Source: Comamonadaceae bacterium UBA2121 (GTDB lineage Bacteria > Pseudomonadota > Gammaproteobacteria > Burkholderiales > Burkholderiaceae_C). Taken from it: DNA of 64,000 bases. Both the position numbers and the translations under genes were made by a program. Below, piece by piece: positions 16,863 to 25,224 of the stretch; position 1 is the first letter of the stretch; each line of letters opens with the position of its first letter. A model generated the notes under the pieces. It was not told where the DNA came from, made no database searches, and worked only from the letters and a program-made list of their open reading frames with translations. The stretch covers positions 106,001-170,000 of the forward strand of contig DCYB01000003.1 in NCBI GenBank assembly GCA_002331385.1, given 5' to 3'.

Positions 16863-17477
16863 ATGTTTGGCATTTCCGACTACGGTGCGTTTGTCGCCGC
16901 GATCATCGTGTTTCTGTGCATTCCAGGCCCGGGGAATCTGGCATTGATCACGTCCACAAGCAAAGGCGGTGTGCGGGGCGGGGTGGCCGCTGCATTCGGC
17001 GTGATTGCCGCCGATCAGTTGTTGATGTGGTCCGCCGTGGCGGGCGTGGCTGGACTGTTGGCCGCCTATCCGTCCGCGTTTTCTGCGATGCAGTGGGTGG
17101 GCGCTGCGTACCTTGCCTGGATCGGCTGGCGCATGATGCGGGCCAAGCCGGGCGACGCTCCGGTGGTGAACATCAAGCCGCGCCAATATTTTCGTCAGGG
17201 TGCCATCATCACCTTGTTCAATCCGAAGGCCATCATTTTTTACATGGCTTTTTTCCCGCTGTTCGTGAATCCGCAGACGCACCGTGGTCTGGTGACCTTT
17301 GCTGCGATGGCTGCAACGGTCGCGGCTTTGACTTTGGCATATAGCCTTGTCATGATTGTGCTGACACACTTTCTGGCTGAGCGCATGCGCGCAAATCCGA
17401 CAATCAGTCGCGTCCTCGAAAAAACGGCGGGCGTTTTTCTCATTGGCTTTGGCGTCAAGCTGGCCATTTCCAAATAA
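16863..17477 (+). CDS. LysE family amino-acid exporter
   Basis: The 204-residue inner-membrane protein of the LysE/RhtB family has about six hydrophobic segments and the signature CIPGPGNLALITSTSKGG at residues 17-34. It probably exports an amino acid or related metabolite. I chose the ATG at 16863 because it gives the typical family start just ahead of the first membrane segment. It sits between rsmG and parA on the same strand. Confidence 0.92.
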   Translation: MFGISDYGAFVAAIIVFLCIPGPGNLALITSTSKGGVRGGVAAAFGVIAADQLLMWSAVAGVAGLLAAYPSAFSAMQWVGAAYLAWIGWRMMRAKPGDAPVVNIKPRQYFRQGAIITLFNPKAIIFYMAFFPLFVNPQTHRGLVTFAAMAATVAALTLAYSLVMIVLTHFLAERMRANPTISRVLEKTAGVFLIGFGVKLAISK

Positions 17478-17498
17478 CCAGTTTCTCGAAAAGATCGC

Positions 17499-18269
17499 AT
17501 GGCCAAGATTTTCTGCATCGCCAACCAGAAGGGTGGAGTCGGCAAGACCACTACCAGTGTGAACCTTGCTGCGGGTCTGGCCAAAATCGGCCAGCGCGTG
17601 TTGCTGGTGGATCTGGATCCACAAGGCAATGCCACCATGGGTTCCGGCGTGGACAAGCGCGCGCTGGAGCTCAGCGTCTATGACGTGTTGCTGGAGTCGG
17701 CATCGATCAAGGAAGCCGCCGTGCTGGCCGAGCAGTGCGGCTACCACGTGCTGGGCGCAAACCGCGAATTGGCCGGCGCGGAAGTGGAACTGGTGCCGCT
17801 GGCGCAGCGCGAGCGGCGCCTGAAGGCGGCGCTGGTGGCGGCGGACAAGGATTTCGACTTCGTGCTCATCGACTGCCCGCCCAGCCTGTCGATGCTCACA
17901 CTGAACGGCCTGTGCAGCGCGCACGGCGTGGTCGTGCCGATGCAGTGCGAGTATTTCGCGCTCGAAGGGCTGACCGATCTGGTGAACACCATCAAGCAGG
18001 TGCACGCCAATCTGAACCCCGATCTGCAGATCATCGGCTTGCTGCGCGTCATGTACGACCCGCGTATCACGCTGCAAAGCCAGGTCAGCGAGCAACTCAA
18101 GGACCACTTTGGCGACAAGGTGTTCGATACGGTGATTCCGCGCAATGTGCGTTTGGCCGAAGCACCCAGTTACGGCCTGCCGGGCGTGGTGTTCGACCCC
18201 AACGCCAAGGGCAGTCTGGCCTTTGTGCAGTTTGCGCAGGAAATGGTCAAGCGCATCAAGAAGATGTGA
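17499..18269 (+). CDS. parA: Chromosome partitioning ATPase ParA
   Basis: The 256-residue deviant-Walker ATPase begins with IANQKGGVGKTTTS, including the signature Lys11 and Lys16. It carries DLDPQGNATMGSG and DCPPSLSMLTLN, and has no N-terminal HTH, so it is the chromosomal (Soj-like) type. With ParB and the parS cluster at 11.5-16.8 kb it segregates the origin region. The stop codon overlaps the start of the hydrolase gene that lies between parA and parB. Confidence 0.97.
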   Translation: MAKIFCIANQKGGVGKTTTSVNLAAGLAKIGQRVLLVDLDPQGNATMGSGVDKRALELSVYDVLLESASIKEAAVLAEQCGYHVLGANRELAGAEVELVPLAQRERRLKAALVAADKDFDFVLIDCPPSLSMLTLNGLCSAHGVVVPMQCEYFALEGLTDLVNTIKQVHANLNPDLQIIGLLRVMYDPRITLQSQVSEQLKDHFGDKVFDTVIPRNVRLAEAPSYGLPGVVFDPNAKGSLAFVQFAQEMVKRIKKM

Positions 18270-18829
18270 TGGACATGCGGCCGGAACAGGTTTTGGTGCT
18301 TCCCGGCTGGCAAGGCTCGGGCGCAGGGCACTGGCAAAGTCGCTGGGAGGCGCAGCATGGCTACCAGCGCGTGGAGCAGCATGACTGGATGCGACCGCTG
18401 CGCGGCGACTGGACGGCGCGGCTGGAGGAAACCGTGGTTGACGCGCCTGCGCCCGTGCTGCTGGTGGCGCACAGTCTGGGCTGCATCCTGACCGCCTGGT
18501 GGGCGGCCCATTCGCGCCACGCGCACAAGGTGCAGGGCGCGTTGCTGGTGGCCCCCGGCGATGTGGAGCGGCCCGAACTGGCAGGTGCGCTGCACGGCTG
18601 GCGTCCGGTTTCGCTGCAGGCGCTGCCGTTTCCGAGCATTCTCGTGGGCAGCCAGAACGATCCGTACTGCAGCGCGGAGCGGGCGCGGGCATTTGCCGCT
18701 GCCTGGGGGTCGCGTTTTGTCGATCTGGGCGCGAAGGGACATATCAATGCCGAATCTGGACTGGAACTCTGGCCCGAAGGCCATGCACTGCTGGATTCGC
18801 TCAAGAAGAATTCGATGAAGGATGGATGA
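18269..18829 (+). CDS. RBBP9/YdeN-type alpha/beta hydrolase between parA and parB
   Basis: The 186-residue serine hydrolase of the RBBP9/YdeN family has the strand-turn motif VLPGWQGSGAGHWQSRWE at the N-terminus, the nucleophile motif LLVAHSLGCI, an NDPY acid motif and the final His in GAKGHINAESG. The substrate is unknown. Its ATG overlaps the parA stop and its stop overlaps the region of the parB start, so it is translated as a middle gene of the parA-parB operon. Confidence 0.9.
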   Translation: MDMRPEQVLVLPGWQGSGAGHWQSRWEAQHGYQRVEQHDWMRPLRGDWTARLEETVVDAPAPVLLVAHSLGCILTAWWAAHSRHAHKVQGALLVAPGDVERPELAGALHGWRPVSLQALPFPSILVGSQNDPYCSAERARAFAAAWGSRFVDLGAKGHINAESGLELWPEGHALLDSLKKNSMKDG

Positions 18830-18831
18830 AC

Positions 18832-19773
18832 ATGGTCACCAAGAAACCCAAGGGACTGGGACGAGGACTTGAAGCGCTGCTGGGCCCCAAAGTGGCCGAG
18901 AAAGCGCCGCGCGCAACCGGCGGTGCGGCGACGGGCCTGATCTCTGATGAGGGCGTAGGCAAGCTGGCGCTGACCGAAATGGTGCCCGGCATGTACCAGC
19001 CGCGCACGCGCATGGACGAGGGCGCGTTGTACGAGCTGGCCGAGAGCATCAAGCAGCAGGGCATCATGCAGCCCATTCTGGTGCGTCGCCTGACGGAAGG
19101 CGAGCACGCGGGCAAGTACGAAATCATTGCGGGTGAGCGGCGTTTTCGTGCCTCGAAGCTGGCCGGTCTGACCGAAGTGCCGGTGCTGGTGCGCGAGGTG
19201 CCGAACGAGGCTGCTGCGGCGATGGCGCTGATCGAGAACATCCAGCGCGAAGACCTCAATCCGCTGGAAGAGGCGCAGGGCCTGCAGCGTCTGGTGCGTG
19301 AGTTCGGGCTCACCCACGAGCAGGCGGCGCAGGCCGTGGGCCGCTCGCGCAGCGCGGCGACGAATCTGCTGCGCCTGCTGAATCTGGCCGACCCGGTGCA
19401 GACCATGCTCATGGCGGGCGACATCGACATGGGCCACGCGCGTGCGCTGCTGTCGCTGGACCGCGCCGCACAAATCACCGCCGGCAACCAGATTGCGGCG
19501 AAAAAACTCTCCGTGCGCGAGGCCGAGGCACTGGTGAAAAAGCTGGGTGCGGAATTCAGTCTGCAGCCGCAGAAGCCCAAAAAGGACAAGTCCCGTGACC
19601 TCAAACGGGTGGAAGAAGAACTGTCCGACCTGCTGATGGCCGATGTGGAAGTGCGCGTGAAAAAGCGCGTGAAACGGGGCGGTCGCACCGAGGAAATGGG
19701 CGAATTGGCAATCCAGTTTGGCTCGCTCGATTCGCTGAACGGTCTGATCGACCGCTTGCGCGGCAACGGCTGA
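18832..19773 (+). CDS. parB: Chromosome partitioning protein ParB
   Basis: The 313-residue CTP-dependent DNA clamp has the usual basic N-terminus KKPKGLGRGLEALLG, the NTPase/ParB box with QPIL and GERRFRASKLAG, an NIQREDLNP helix, a helix-turn-helix that reads parS (THEQAAQAVGRSRSAATNLLRLL) and a C-terminal dimerisation domain. The ATG at 18832 is chosen over the one at 18826 (MNMVTKK), because an AAGGATGG SD-like sequence is better spaced. Either is possible. It should load at the five parS sites upstream. Confidence 0.96.
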   Translation: MVTKKPKGLGRGLEALLGPKVAEKAPRATGGAATGLISDEGVGKLALTEMVPGMYQPRTRMDEGALYELAESIKQQGIMQPILVRRLTEGEHAGKYEIIAGERRFRASKLAGLTEVPVLVREVPNEAAAAMALIENIQREDLNPLEEAQGLQRLVREFGLTHEQAAQAVGRSRSAATNLLRLLNLADPVQTMLMAGDIDMGHARALLSLDRAAQITAGNQIAAKKLSVREAEALVKKLGAEFSLQPQKPKKDKSRDLKRVEEELSDLLMADVEVRVKKRVKRGGRTEEMGELAIQFGSLDSLNGLIDRLRGNG

Positions 19774-19930
19774 TGGCTGCATAAGGTGGATATTTCAAAA
19801 TAAATATCCAATTAGCTATCTATCCATTGGCGGGAGCCGACGCTATCATTCGCCATCCATTCTGAACAGCCAGTGCGCATGTTCGGCCCTTTTTTGCACA
19901 TTGAATTTGGTGATTTGAGAGGATTGCGAG

Positions 19931-20971
19931 ATGTCTAGAAAAGTCCTGACCCTGGTGGCAGCCGCAACGGCTGCACTGGTCTTGAGCGGTTGCGAAACCA
20001 CGAACATGAAGATGGGTAGCTCCGATGCCAAGACAGTAGCGACGGGTGCGGCAGGCGGCGCGAACGCGGCCAACGAGAGCAGCGATCTGCAGCGCTGCCA
20101 GTCGCCGCTCGGAACGGTGTCACTGGTGGAAAACCAGGACGCGGGCTGGTACAGCATCCTGCGCAACGAATATCGCTTGCCGCCCACGGCCAATCTCTTG
20201 CGCCTGCTGGTGCAGCAATCCAACTGTTTCGTGATCGTGGAGCGCAGCGCCGCAGGCATGCGCGCCATGGACCGCGAGCGCCAGCTCATGGGCTCGGGCG
20301 AAATGCGCGGCGGCAGCAACTTCGGTCGTGGCCAGATGGTGGCATCCGACTATGCGATGTCGCCCGAAATCATCTTCTCGAACAACGACGCAGGCGCGAT
20401 TGGCGGTGTGCTCGGCGGCCTGATTGGCGGCGGCAGTGGCCGTGCCGTGGCGGCCATTGGTGGCGGTCTGAAGACGCGTGAAGCCAGCGCCATGCTGACG
20501 CTGGTGGACAACCGCTCGGGCGTGCAGGTCGCGGCCTCGGAAGGCAGCGCCTCCAAGAGCGACTTTGCCGGTTTCGGCAGCCTGTTCGGCGGCTCCGCAG
20601 GTGGCGGTCTGGGCGGCTACCAGAACACGGCACAAGGCAAGGTGCTGACCGCTGCGTTCATGGACGCATACAACCAGATGGTGATTGCGCTGCGCAACTA
20701 CAAGGCGCAGTCGGTGCAAGGCCAGGGTCTGGGCGGTGGTGGCCGTCTGGGTGTGGATGGCGGCGCGGCACCGTCGCAAACGCGCGTTGGCGCGGCCATG
20801 TCCCTGCGTGAGGCGCAGGAGCGCCTGCTGGATCGCGGCTACAACGTCGGCACGCCAGATGGTGCAGCCGGTCCGCGTACGGCCAATGCCATTCGCGCCT
20901 TTCAGAAGGACCAGGGCCTGAAGGCCACCGGTCGTCTCGATACGCAGACCATGGATGCGCTCTCGCGTTGA
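19931..20971 (+). CDS. CsgG-like outer-membrane lipoprotein with C-terminal peptidoglycan-binding domain
   Basis: The 346-residue protein has a lipobox LSGC with the lipidated Cys at about residue 21. A CsgG-like domain follows (YRLPPTANLLRLLVQQSNCFVIVERSAAGM, then a glycine-rich GAIGGVLGGLIGGG stretch and a TREASAMLTLVDNRSGVQV region). The C-terminal peptidoglycan-binding module is at about residues 290-345 (LREAQERLLDRGYNVGTPDG, GPRTANAIRAFQKDQGL). It is likely periplasmic, anchored in the outer membrane and attached to the cell wall. The function is unknown. It forms a single-gene unit with its own terminator. Confidence 0.85.
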   Translation: MSRKVLTLVAAATAALVLSGCETTNMKMGSSDAKTVATGAAGGANAANESSDLQRCQSPLGTVSLVENQDAGWYSILRNEYRLPPTANLLRLLVQQSNCFVIVERSAAGMRAMDRERQLMGSGEMRGGSNFGRGQMVASDYAMSPEIIFSNNDAGAIGGVLGGLIGGGSGRAVAAIGGGLKTREASAMLTLVDNRSGVQVAASEGSASKSDFAGFGSLFGGSAGGGLGGYQNTAQGKVLTAAFMDAYNQMVIALRNYKAQSVQGQGLGGGGRLGVDGGAAPSQTRVGAAMSLREAQERLLDRGYNVGTPDGAAGPRTANAIRAFQKDQGLKATGRLDTQTMDALSR

Positions 20972-21023
20972 TGACAAGGCGCTTGCCGCAGCCCCGCGGC
21001 TTCGGCAAGCAAGAACCCTTGAA

Positions 21024-21046
21024 AGCGGCCTCAGGCCGCTTTTTTG
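21024..21046 (+). terminator. Rho-independent terminator after the CsgG-like lipoprotein
   Basis: The stem AGCGGCC (21024-21030) pairs with GGCCGCT (21034-21040) around a TCA loop, followed by a T-tract. Confidence 0.88.
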
Positions 21047-21203
21047 CTTTTTGGAGGCTCGCCCCTGACCGTGATCATTCCGCATCGCTATGGTGCGATA
21101 CACGTGTTTTTGGGGGCTATCTGGCCTAGGATGCCCGCCTCGGTGCGCGTTCCGGGCTGACAGGGGTCTGCCGGGGCGGCGCATCGCACAGGAATTTCCG
21201 ACG

Positions 21204-21953
21204 ATGCTGTATCTGTCCCTGCCGCCCTTCTGGGCGTCGTGGCTGGTGGCGCCTTGGCCTTCCTCGGCTCGCCTCCCATCTCCTTCTTCGCTTTTTTCGC
21301 GCTCCCGGCCAGTGCAGCCACTGCGGGCGCCCCGTCCCGCCGAATTGCGCATGGACGTGCACCACGCGCCGCACGATATCGACCGGGAACTCGACGCGCT
21401 GCATGCGCGCCTGCACACCCCCGGCGATACGCTGTACGGCATTCACCGTTTCCGCCTGCTGGATGATCCGGACCTCGTCGCCCACCACCGGGAGGCCGAT
21501 GGCGAGGAATACATCTACATCGAAGACGTGCGCCGCCAGCGCTTGGCGGGCTATTTCATCTTCAACCGCCTCATCGAACTCAACCGCGTGGCCGACCGGC
21601 ACCTGCGTGCGCCGCACACCAAGATTGCCCAGCCCTACCAGCGCCGGGGCATTGCCACGGCCACCTACCGCTGGGCGCTGCAGCGCGGGCAATGCCTGTT
21701 GAGCGGTGCGCGCCAGTCCTGCGGCGCGCACGCGCTGTGGGAGCGGCTGGCGCGTGAGCACACCTGTGGATATGTGTCGCTGCAGAACAAATCGGTGGTC
21801 TATCTGGGCGATGCGGTATCGCAGCAGACGCTGGACGAACTGAACACGCGCCGCCTGATGCTGGGACGCGGCTGGTCCATCGACCGCCTGGCACGCGCCG
21901 CGCGCATGCAGATCAGCGCGGACGATGCATGCGGAACAGTTGCTCTGCGGTGA
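21204..21953 (+). CDS. Hypothetical protein, possibly GNAT-like
   Basis: The frame encodes up to 249 residues. The part after about residue 50 (MDVHHAPHDIDREL) looks like genuine protein, with YIYIEDVRRQRLAGYFIF, a QPYQRRGIATATYRWALQRG segment resembling the acetyl-CoA loop of GNAT acetyltransferases, and a charged C-terminus. The first 50 residues are rich in Pro, Ser and Arg and may not be translated. The ATG at 21204 has AGGAAT upstream, whereas the ATG at 21351 has no clear SD site. The 3' end overlaps the convergent flavin reductase gene by 41 bp. Confidence 0.6.
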   Translation: MLYLSLPPFWASWLVAPWPSSARLPSPSSLFSRSRPVQPLRAPRPAELRMDVHHAPHDIDRELDALHARLHTPGDTLYGIHRFRLLDDPDLVAHHREADGEEYIYIEDVRRQRLAGYFIFNRLIELNRVADRHLRAPHTKIAQPYQRRGIATATYRWALQRGQCLLSGARQSCGAHALWERLAREHTCGYVSLQNKSVVYLGDAVSQQTLDELNTRRLMLGRGWSIDRLARAARMQISADDACGTVALR

Positions 21954-22542
21954 TGCGGAAATAGTCGGCCGGGCCGCCGCCGCGCAAGATGGGCTGCGCT
22001 GCCGCGGTGTCGTACACCCCGTCCTTGAGCAGCGTGTGCTCGATGTGCACGGCTACCACCTCGCCGAGCACCAGCCAACTGGGTACGTCAGAGCCATCAG
22101 CGCCCTTGAGTTGCACGATCTGCGTGCACTTGCACTCCATGGTCACCGGGCTTTCCTTCACGCGCGGTGGTGCCACCTGCGTGGAGGGCAGCGTCGTGAG
22201 CTGCGACAGCGCGAACTCGTCCACGTCGGGCGCCACGGCGGCGCAGCTCTGGTTCATGGCCTCGGCCAGCGGCTGGGTGGCGAGGTTCCACACGAACTCG
22301 CCCGTTTCCTCGATATTGGTCAGCGTGTCCTTCTTGCCCAGGCTGGAAAAGCCCATGATCGGCGGGGTGTAGTTGAACGCGTTGAAGAAGCTGTAGGGCG
22401 CCAGGTTGAGCACGCCAGCGCGGCTGCGCGTGGAGATCCAGCCAATCGGGCGTGGGCCGATGATGGCGTTGAACGGGTCGTGCGGCAGGCCGTGGCCCTG
22501 GCTGGGGAGGTAGCTGTAGAAGCGGTCGGATTCAGAGTGCAT
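21913..22542 (-). CDS. Flavin reductase family protein (FMN-binding split barrel)
   Basis: The 209-residue protein has the DIM6/NTAB-type flavin reductase-like fold. Family features are the N-terminal PFNAIIGPRPIGWISTRS, NLAPYSFFNAFNYTPPIMGF and ETGEFVWNLAT. It probably reduces FMN or uses it as a bound cofactor. I chose the ATG at 22542 (MHSESDRFY). Its 3' end overlaps the convergent upstream gene by 41 bp. Confidence 0.88.
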   Translation of the reverse strand: MHSESDRFYSYLPSQGHGLPHDPFNAIIGPRPIGWISTRSRAGVLNLAPYSFFNAFNYTPPIMGFSSLGKKDTLTNIEETGEFVWNLATQPLAEAMNQSCAAVAPDVDEFALSQLTTLPSTQVAPPRVKESPVTMECKCTQIVQLKGADGSDVPSWLVLGEVVAVHIEHTLLKDGVYDTAAAQPILRGGGPADYFRITAEQLFRMHRPR

Positions 22543-22598
22543 GCAACGCATCGTAGCGAATCTCGCGTGCTCTGCTTTGCATCAACGTCAGGGACGGT

Positions 22599-23270
22599 TC
22601 AAATTCCCTTTTCCACCATCTCCAACAATCGCCGCCCGAGCATCGCGCGCTGCTCGGGTGTCGCTTGACGCAGCGGCCCGTCGATCATCAGCATGGCCAT
22701 GCCGTGCACGGTGGACCAGGCGAGGAACTCGGCCATGGGGCGGCGCTCGGCTGGCAGCACACCGGATTGCGCCATCGCGTCGAGCGCGTAGCTGAGCAGT
22801 TCAAATGGGTTGAGTCCCATTTGCGCGGTACGGGCAGGGTCGGTGGGCACGGCGACGTCGTGTTCGCCCGATGCGAACGCAGTGCGAAACCAGCCCGTTT
22901 CCTGCTGCGCAAAGGCCAGATAGCCACGCCCCACGGCGGCCAGCAGGGCGCGCGAGCGCTGCTGCGGCGCTTCGATGGCCCGTGCGGACTGCATCTCTTG
23001 CTCGATGGCGCTGGCCAGTTGGCCCAATGCACTGGCGCGCACCGCCTCGAACAGCGCCTCGCGGTTGGCAAAGTGCCGGTACGCGGCATTGGGCGCGACG
23101 CCTGCCCGCCGCGTAGCCTCACGCAGCACGATGGCCTGCGGGCCGCCTTCGCGCGCTAGCGCCAGCCCGGCCTCCACCAGCGTCTGCCGCAAATCACCAT
23201 GGTGATAGGTGGCACGCAGCGTGGAACGGTCGGGGCGCTCGTTCATGGAGGATTCATGCGGGGCTTTCAC
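22599..23270 (-). CDS. TetR family transcriptional regulator
   Basis: The 223-residue regulator has an N-terminal TetR helix-turn-helix (ATYHHGDLRQTLVEAGLALA, then TRRAGVAPNAAYRHFANREALF) and a TetR C-terminal ligand domain. The start is probably the GTG at 23270, preceded by AAGGG, rather than the ATG at 23246. It is divergent from the DUF1428-VOC-VOC-SRPBCC operon. Two perfect dyads that it may bind lie in the 119-bp gap. Confidence 0.9.
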   Translation of the reverse strand: MKAPHESSMNERPDRSTLRATYHHGDLRQTLVEAGLALAREGGPQAIVLREATRRAGVAPNAAYRHFANREALFEAVRASALGQLASAIEQEMQSARAIEAPQQRSRALLAAVGRGYLAFAQQETGWFRTAFASGEHDVAVPTDPARTAQMGLNPFELLSYALDAMAQSGVLPAERRPMAEFLAWSTVHGMAMLMIDGPLRQATPEQRAMLGRRLLEMVEKGI

Positions 23271-23299
23271 AATCCCTTACTCGATGGAAAAACTTAATG

Positions 23300-23345
23300 T
23301 GGACACTGTCCATTTTAGCGCGCAGAATAAGTGGACGTTGTCCAC
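23300..23345. promoter_or_regulatory. Twin TetR-type operator dyads
   Basis: Two perfect inverted repeats share the half-site TGGAC/GTCCA: TGGACACTGTCCA at 23300-23312 and GTGGACGTTGTCCAC at 23331-23345. Their centres are about 32 bp apart, three helical turns. They lie between the tetR gene and the DUF1428 gene, so binding could repress both directions. Confidence 0.8.
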
Positions 23346-23389
23346 ATTGATTGGATTGATCGCTCATTTTTTCTACAGGAGTCCATCCC

Positions 23390-23743
23390 ATGAATGCGCA
23401 AAACTATGTCGACGGCTTTGTCTGCCCGGTGAAGACGGCCAACAAGGAAACGTATCTGGCGTTCGCACGCAAGGCGGCGCAGGCGTTCAAACAGCATGGC
23501 GCGCTCTCCGTCGTGGAATATTGGGGTGATGACGTGCCCGAGGGCAAGCTCACGTCCATGCCATTGGCGGTGAAGCTCGAGAGCGATGAAACGGTCGTGT
23601 TTTCCTGGATCGTCTGGCCCGACCGCGATACGCGCAATCAGGCCATGAAGGTATTGATGGACGACCCGGAGATGTCGCGCGACATGCCGTTTGACGGCAA
23701 AAGGGTGATCTATGGCGGCTTTGCCGCGTTGCTCGTGGAGTGA
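23390..23743 (+). CDS. DUF1428 family protein
   Basis: The 117-residue protein is a ferredoxin-like-fold DUF1428 (YbaA-like) protein, with NYVDGFVCPV at the N-terminus, VEYWGDDVPEGK in the middle and the conserved FDGKRVIYGGF at the C-terminus. Its biochemical role is unknown. It is the first gene of an operon of small stress-type proteins behind two TetR-type operators, with a GGAGT sequence upstream of the start. Confidence 0.93.
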   Translation: MNAQNYVDGFVCPVKTANKETYLAFARKAAQAFKQHGALSVVEYWGDDVPEGKLTSMPLAVKLESDETVVFSWIVWPDRDTRNQAMKVLMDDPEMSRDMPFDGKRVIYGGFAALLVE

Positions 23744-23796
23744 CCGCCCGCGCCAGCCATTTCGTTCCATAAAGCAATTCACAACAGGAGACTTAC

Positions 23797-24237
23797 ATGC
23801 AATTCATCCCCTATCTCAATTTCAACGGCAACTGCGCGCAAGCCATGGCGTTCTATGCCAAGGTGTTTGGCGGCAAGATCGTGCACCAATCGACGTTTGG
23901 CGACATGCCGCCCATGCCCGGCATGGAAGGCCAATTGCCGGAGAGCGCGAAAAACGCGCTCATGCACGCGCATCTGCAGATCGGTGCGCAGTCCATCATG
24001 GCTTCGGACGTGGTGCCCGAGTTGTGCGCCGGAGCGGCCTACACGCCGCCGCAGGGCATTCAGGTGTCCATCGGTGTGGACAGAGTGGATGAAGGTCGGC
24101 GCATCTTTGACGCACTCTCCGAAGGTGGCAAGGTCACCATGCCGTATGAAAAAACATTCTGGTCGGAAGGCTTCGGCATGGTCACCGACCGGTTCGGAAC
24201 GCCGTGGATGGTCAACGTGGCCAGCCAACCCGCCTGA
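23797..24237 (+). CDS. PhnB-like VOC family protein
   Basis: The 146-residue VOC protein of the PhnB type begins MQFIPYLNFNGNCAQAMAFYAKVFGG, with the typical FGDMPP segment, the HAHLQIGAQSIMASD centre and the EGFGMVTDRFGTPWMVN end. It is cytosolic and the reaction is unknown. It sits 53 bp after the DUF1428 gene with an AACAGGAG SD sequence. Confidence 0.93.
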   Translation: MQFIPYLNFNGNCAQAMAFYAKVFGGKIVHQSTFGDMPPMPGMEGQLPESAKNALMHAHLQIGAQSIMASDVVPELCAGAAYTPPQGIQVSIGVDRVDEGRRIFDALSEGGKVTMPYEKTFWSEGFGMVTDRFGTPWMVNVASQPA

Positions 24238-24264
24238 AGCATCATTTTCAACCAGGAGTACTTC

Positions 24265-24657
24265 ATGCAACCCACATTCAACCCCGTTGTCTGGTTCGAG
24301 ATCTACGTGAACGACATGGCACGCGCACGGCGCTTCTACGAGGCCGTCCTGCAAGTGAAGATGGAGCCCATGCAGGCGCCGCCTGGCGAGGCTTCGGGCG
24401 CAGAGATGGTGTCTTTTCCGGGCGAAATGGAGCGCCCCGGCGCGAACGGCATGCTGGTGAAGATGCCGGGCGTACCCACCGGCGGCGGTGGCACGCTCGT
24501 GTACTTTCACAGCGAAGACTGTGCGCAGGAAGAGTCCCGCGTGCAAGCTGCGGGCGGCTCGGTACACAAGTCCAAGTTTTCGATTGGTCCCTACGGGTTC
24601 TGCACCGTGCTGATGGACACCGAAGGCAACTGCTTCGGCGTGCATTCGATGAAGTAA
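24265..24657 (+). CDS. VOC family protein (lactoylglutathione-lyase-related)
   Basis: The 130-residue single-module VOC protein has the segments NPVVWFEIYVNDMARARRFY and GGTLVYFHSEDC and the C-terminal FCTVLMDTEGNCFGVHS. This pattern is common in small glyoxalase-related proteins. It follows the PhnB-like gene by 27 bp with an AACCAGGAG SD sequence. The substrate is unknown. Confidence 0.92.
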   Translation: MQPTFNPVVWFEIYVNDMARARRFYEAVLQVKMEPMQAPPGEASGAEMVSFPGEMERPGANGMLVKMPGVPTGGGGTLVYFHSEDCAQEESRVQAAGGSVHKSKFSIGPYGFCTVLMDTEGNCFGVHSMK

Positions 24658-24693
24658 ACGGCGGCGCATGCGTACACGGAAAGCAGGTTTCTC

Positions 24694-25197
24694 ATGTCAT
24701 CCACGACACCATCCCAAGACGTCTTGCCCGGCGTGCCCGCGCATGCCAACGATCTCGTGCTGACGCGCGAGCTGCACGCCCCCGCCGCGCACCTGTTTCG
24801 CTGCTGGACCGAGCCGGAGTTGCTGGTGAAATGGTTTGTGCCCCCGCCGTGGAGCGTGGCCAGCGCCGAGGTCGATCTGTGCCCCGGCGGGCGCAGTGTG
24901 ATCGTGATGCGCAGCCCGCAAGGGGAGGACATGCCCAACGAAGGCGTGTATCTGGAGGTGATTCCCAACCGCCGCCTGGTGTTCACCGACGCCTATCGTG
25001 CGGGCTGGGTGCCCTCGGACAAGCCGTTCATGACCGCCATCATCGACTTCGATCCGCTGGACGATCAGCGCACGCGCTACACAGCCATCGCGCGCCACTG
25101 GAATGCGCAGGATCGCAAGACGCACGAAGACATGGGTTTCCACACCGGTTGGGGCATTTGCGCCGACCAGTTGGAAGCGCTGGCGCGCACGCTCTGA
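24694..25197 (+). CDS. SRPBCC/AHSA1 family protein
   Basis: The 167-residue START-like protein of the AHSA1 type has the motif LTRELHAPAAHLFRCWTEPELLVKWFVP and PGGRSVIVMRSPQG, the usual pattern of the hydrophobic-cavity SRPBCC fold. It is the last gene of the TetR-controlled operon with DUF1428 and two VOC proteins. That gene set is frequently seen together and suggests a role in binding or modifying small hydrophobic molecules. Confidence 0.92.
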   Translation: MSSTTPSQDVLPGVPAHANDLVLTRELHAPAAHLFRCWTEPELLVKWFVPPPWSVASAEVDLCPGGRSVIVMRSPQGEDMPNEGVYLEVIPNRRLVFTDAYRAGWVPSDKPFMTAIIDFDPLDDQRTRYTAIARHWNAQDRKTHEDMGFHTGWGICADQLEALARTL

Positions 25198-25224
25198 GCG
25201 ACCGTTGACCGGGCGGCAAGCGCG

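Noticed and set aside
16821..18692. Open frame opposite lysE and parA
   Set aside because: Arg/His/Gln-rich shadow spanning two genes on the plus strand.
20972..21203. Upstream extension of the GNAT-like gene to 21090
   Set aside because: The start would lie far from any SD and the extra residues look non-coding.
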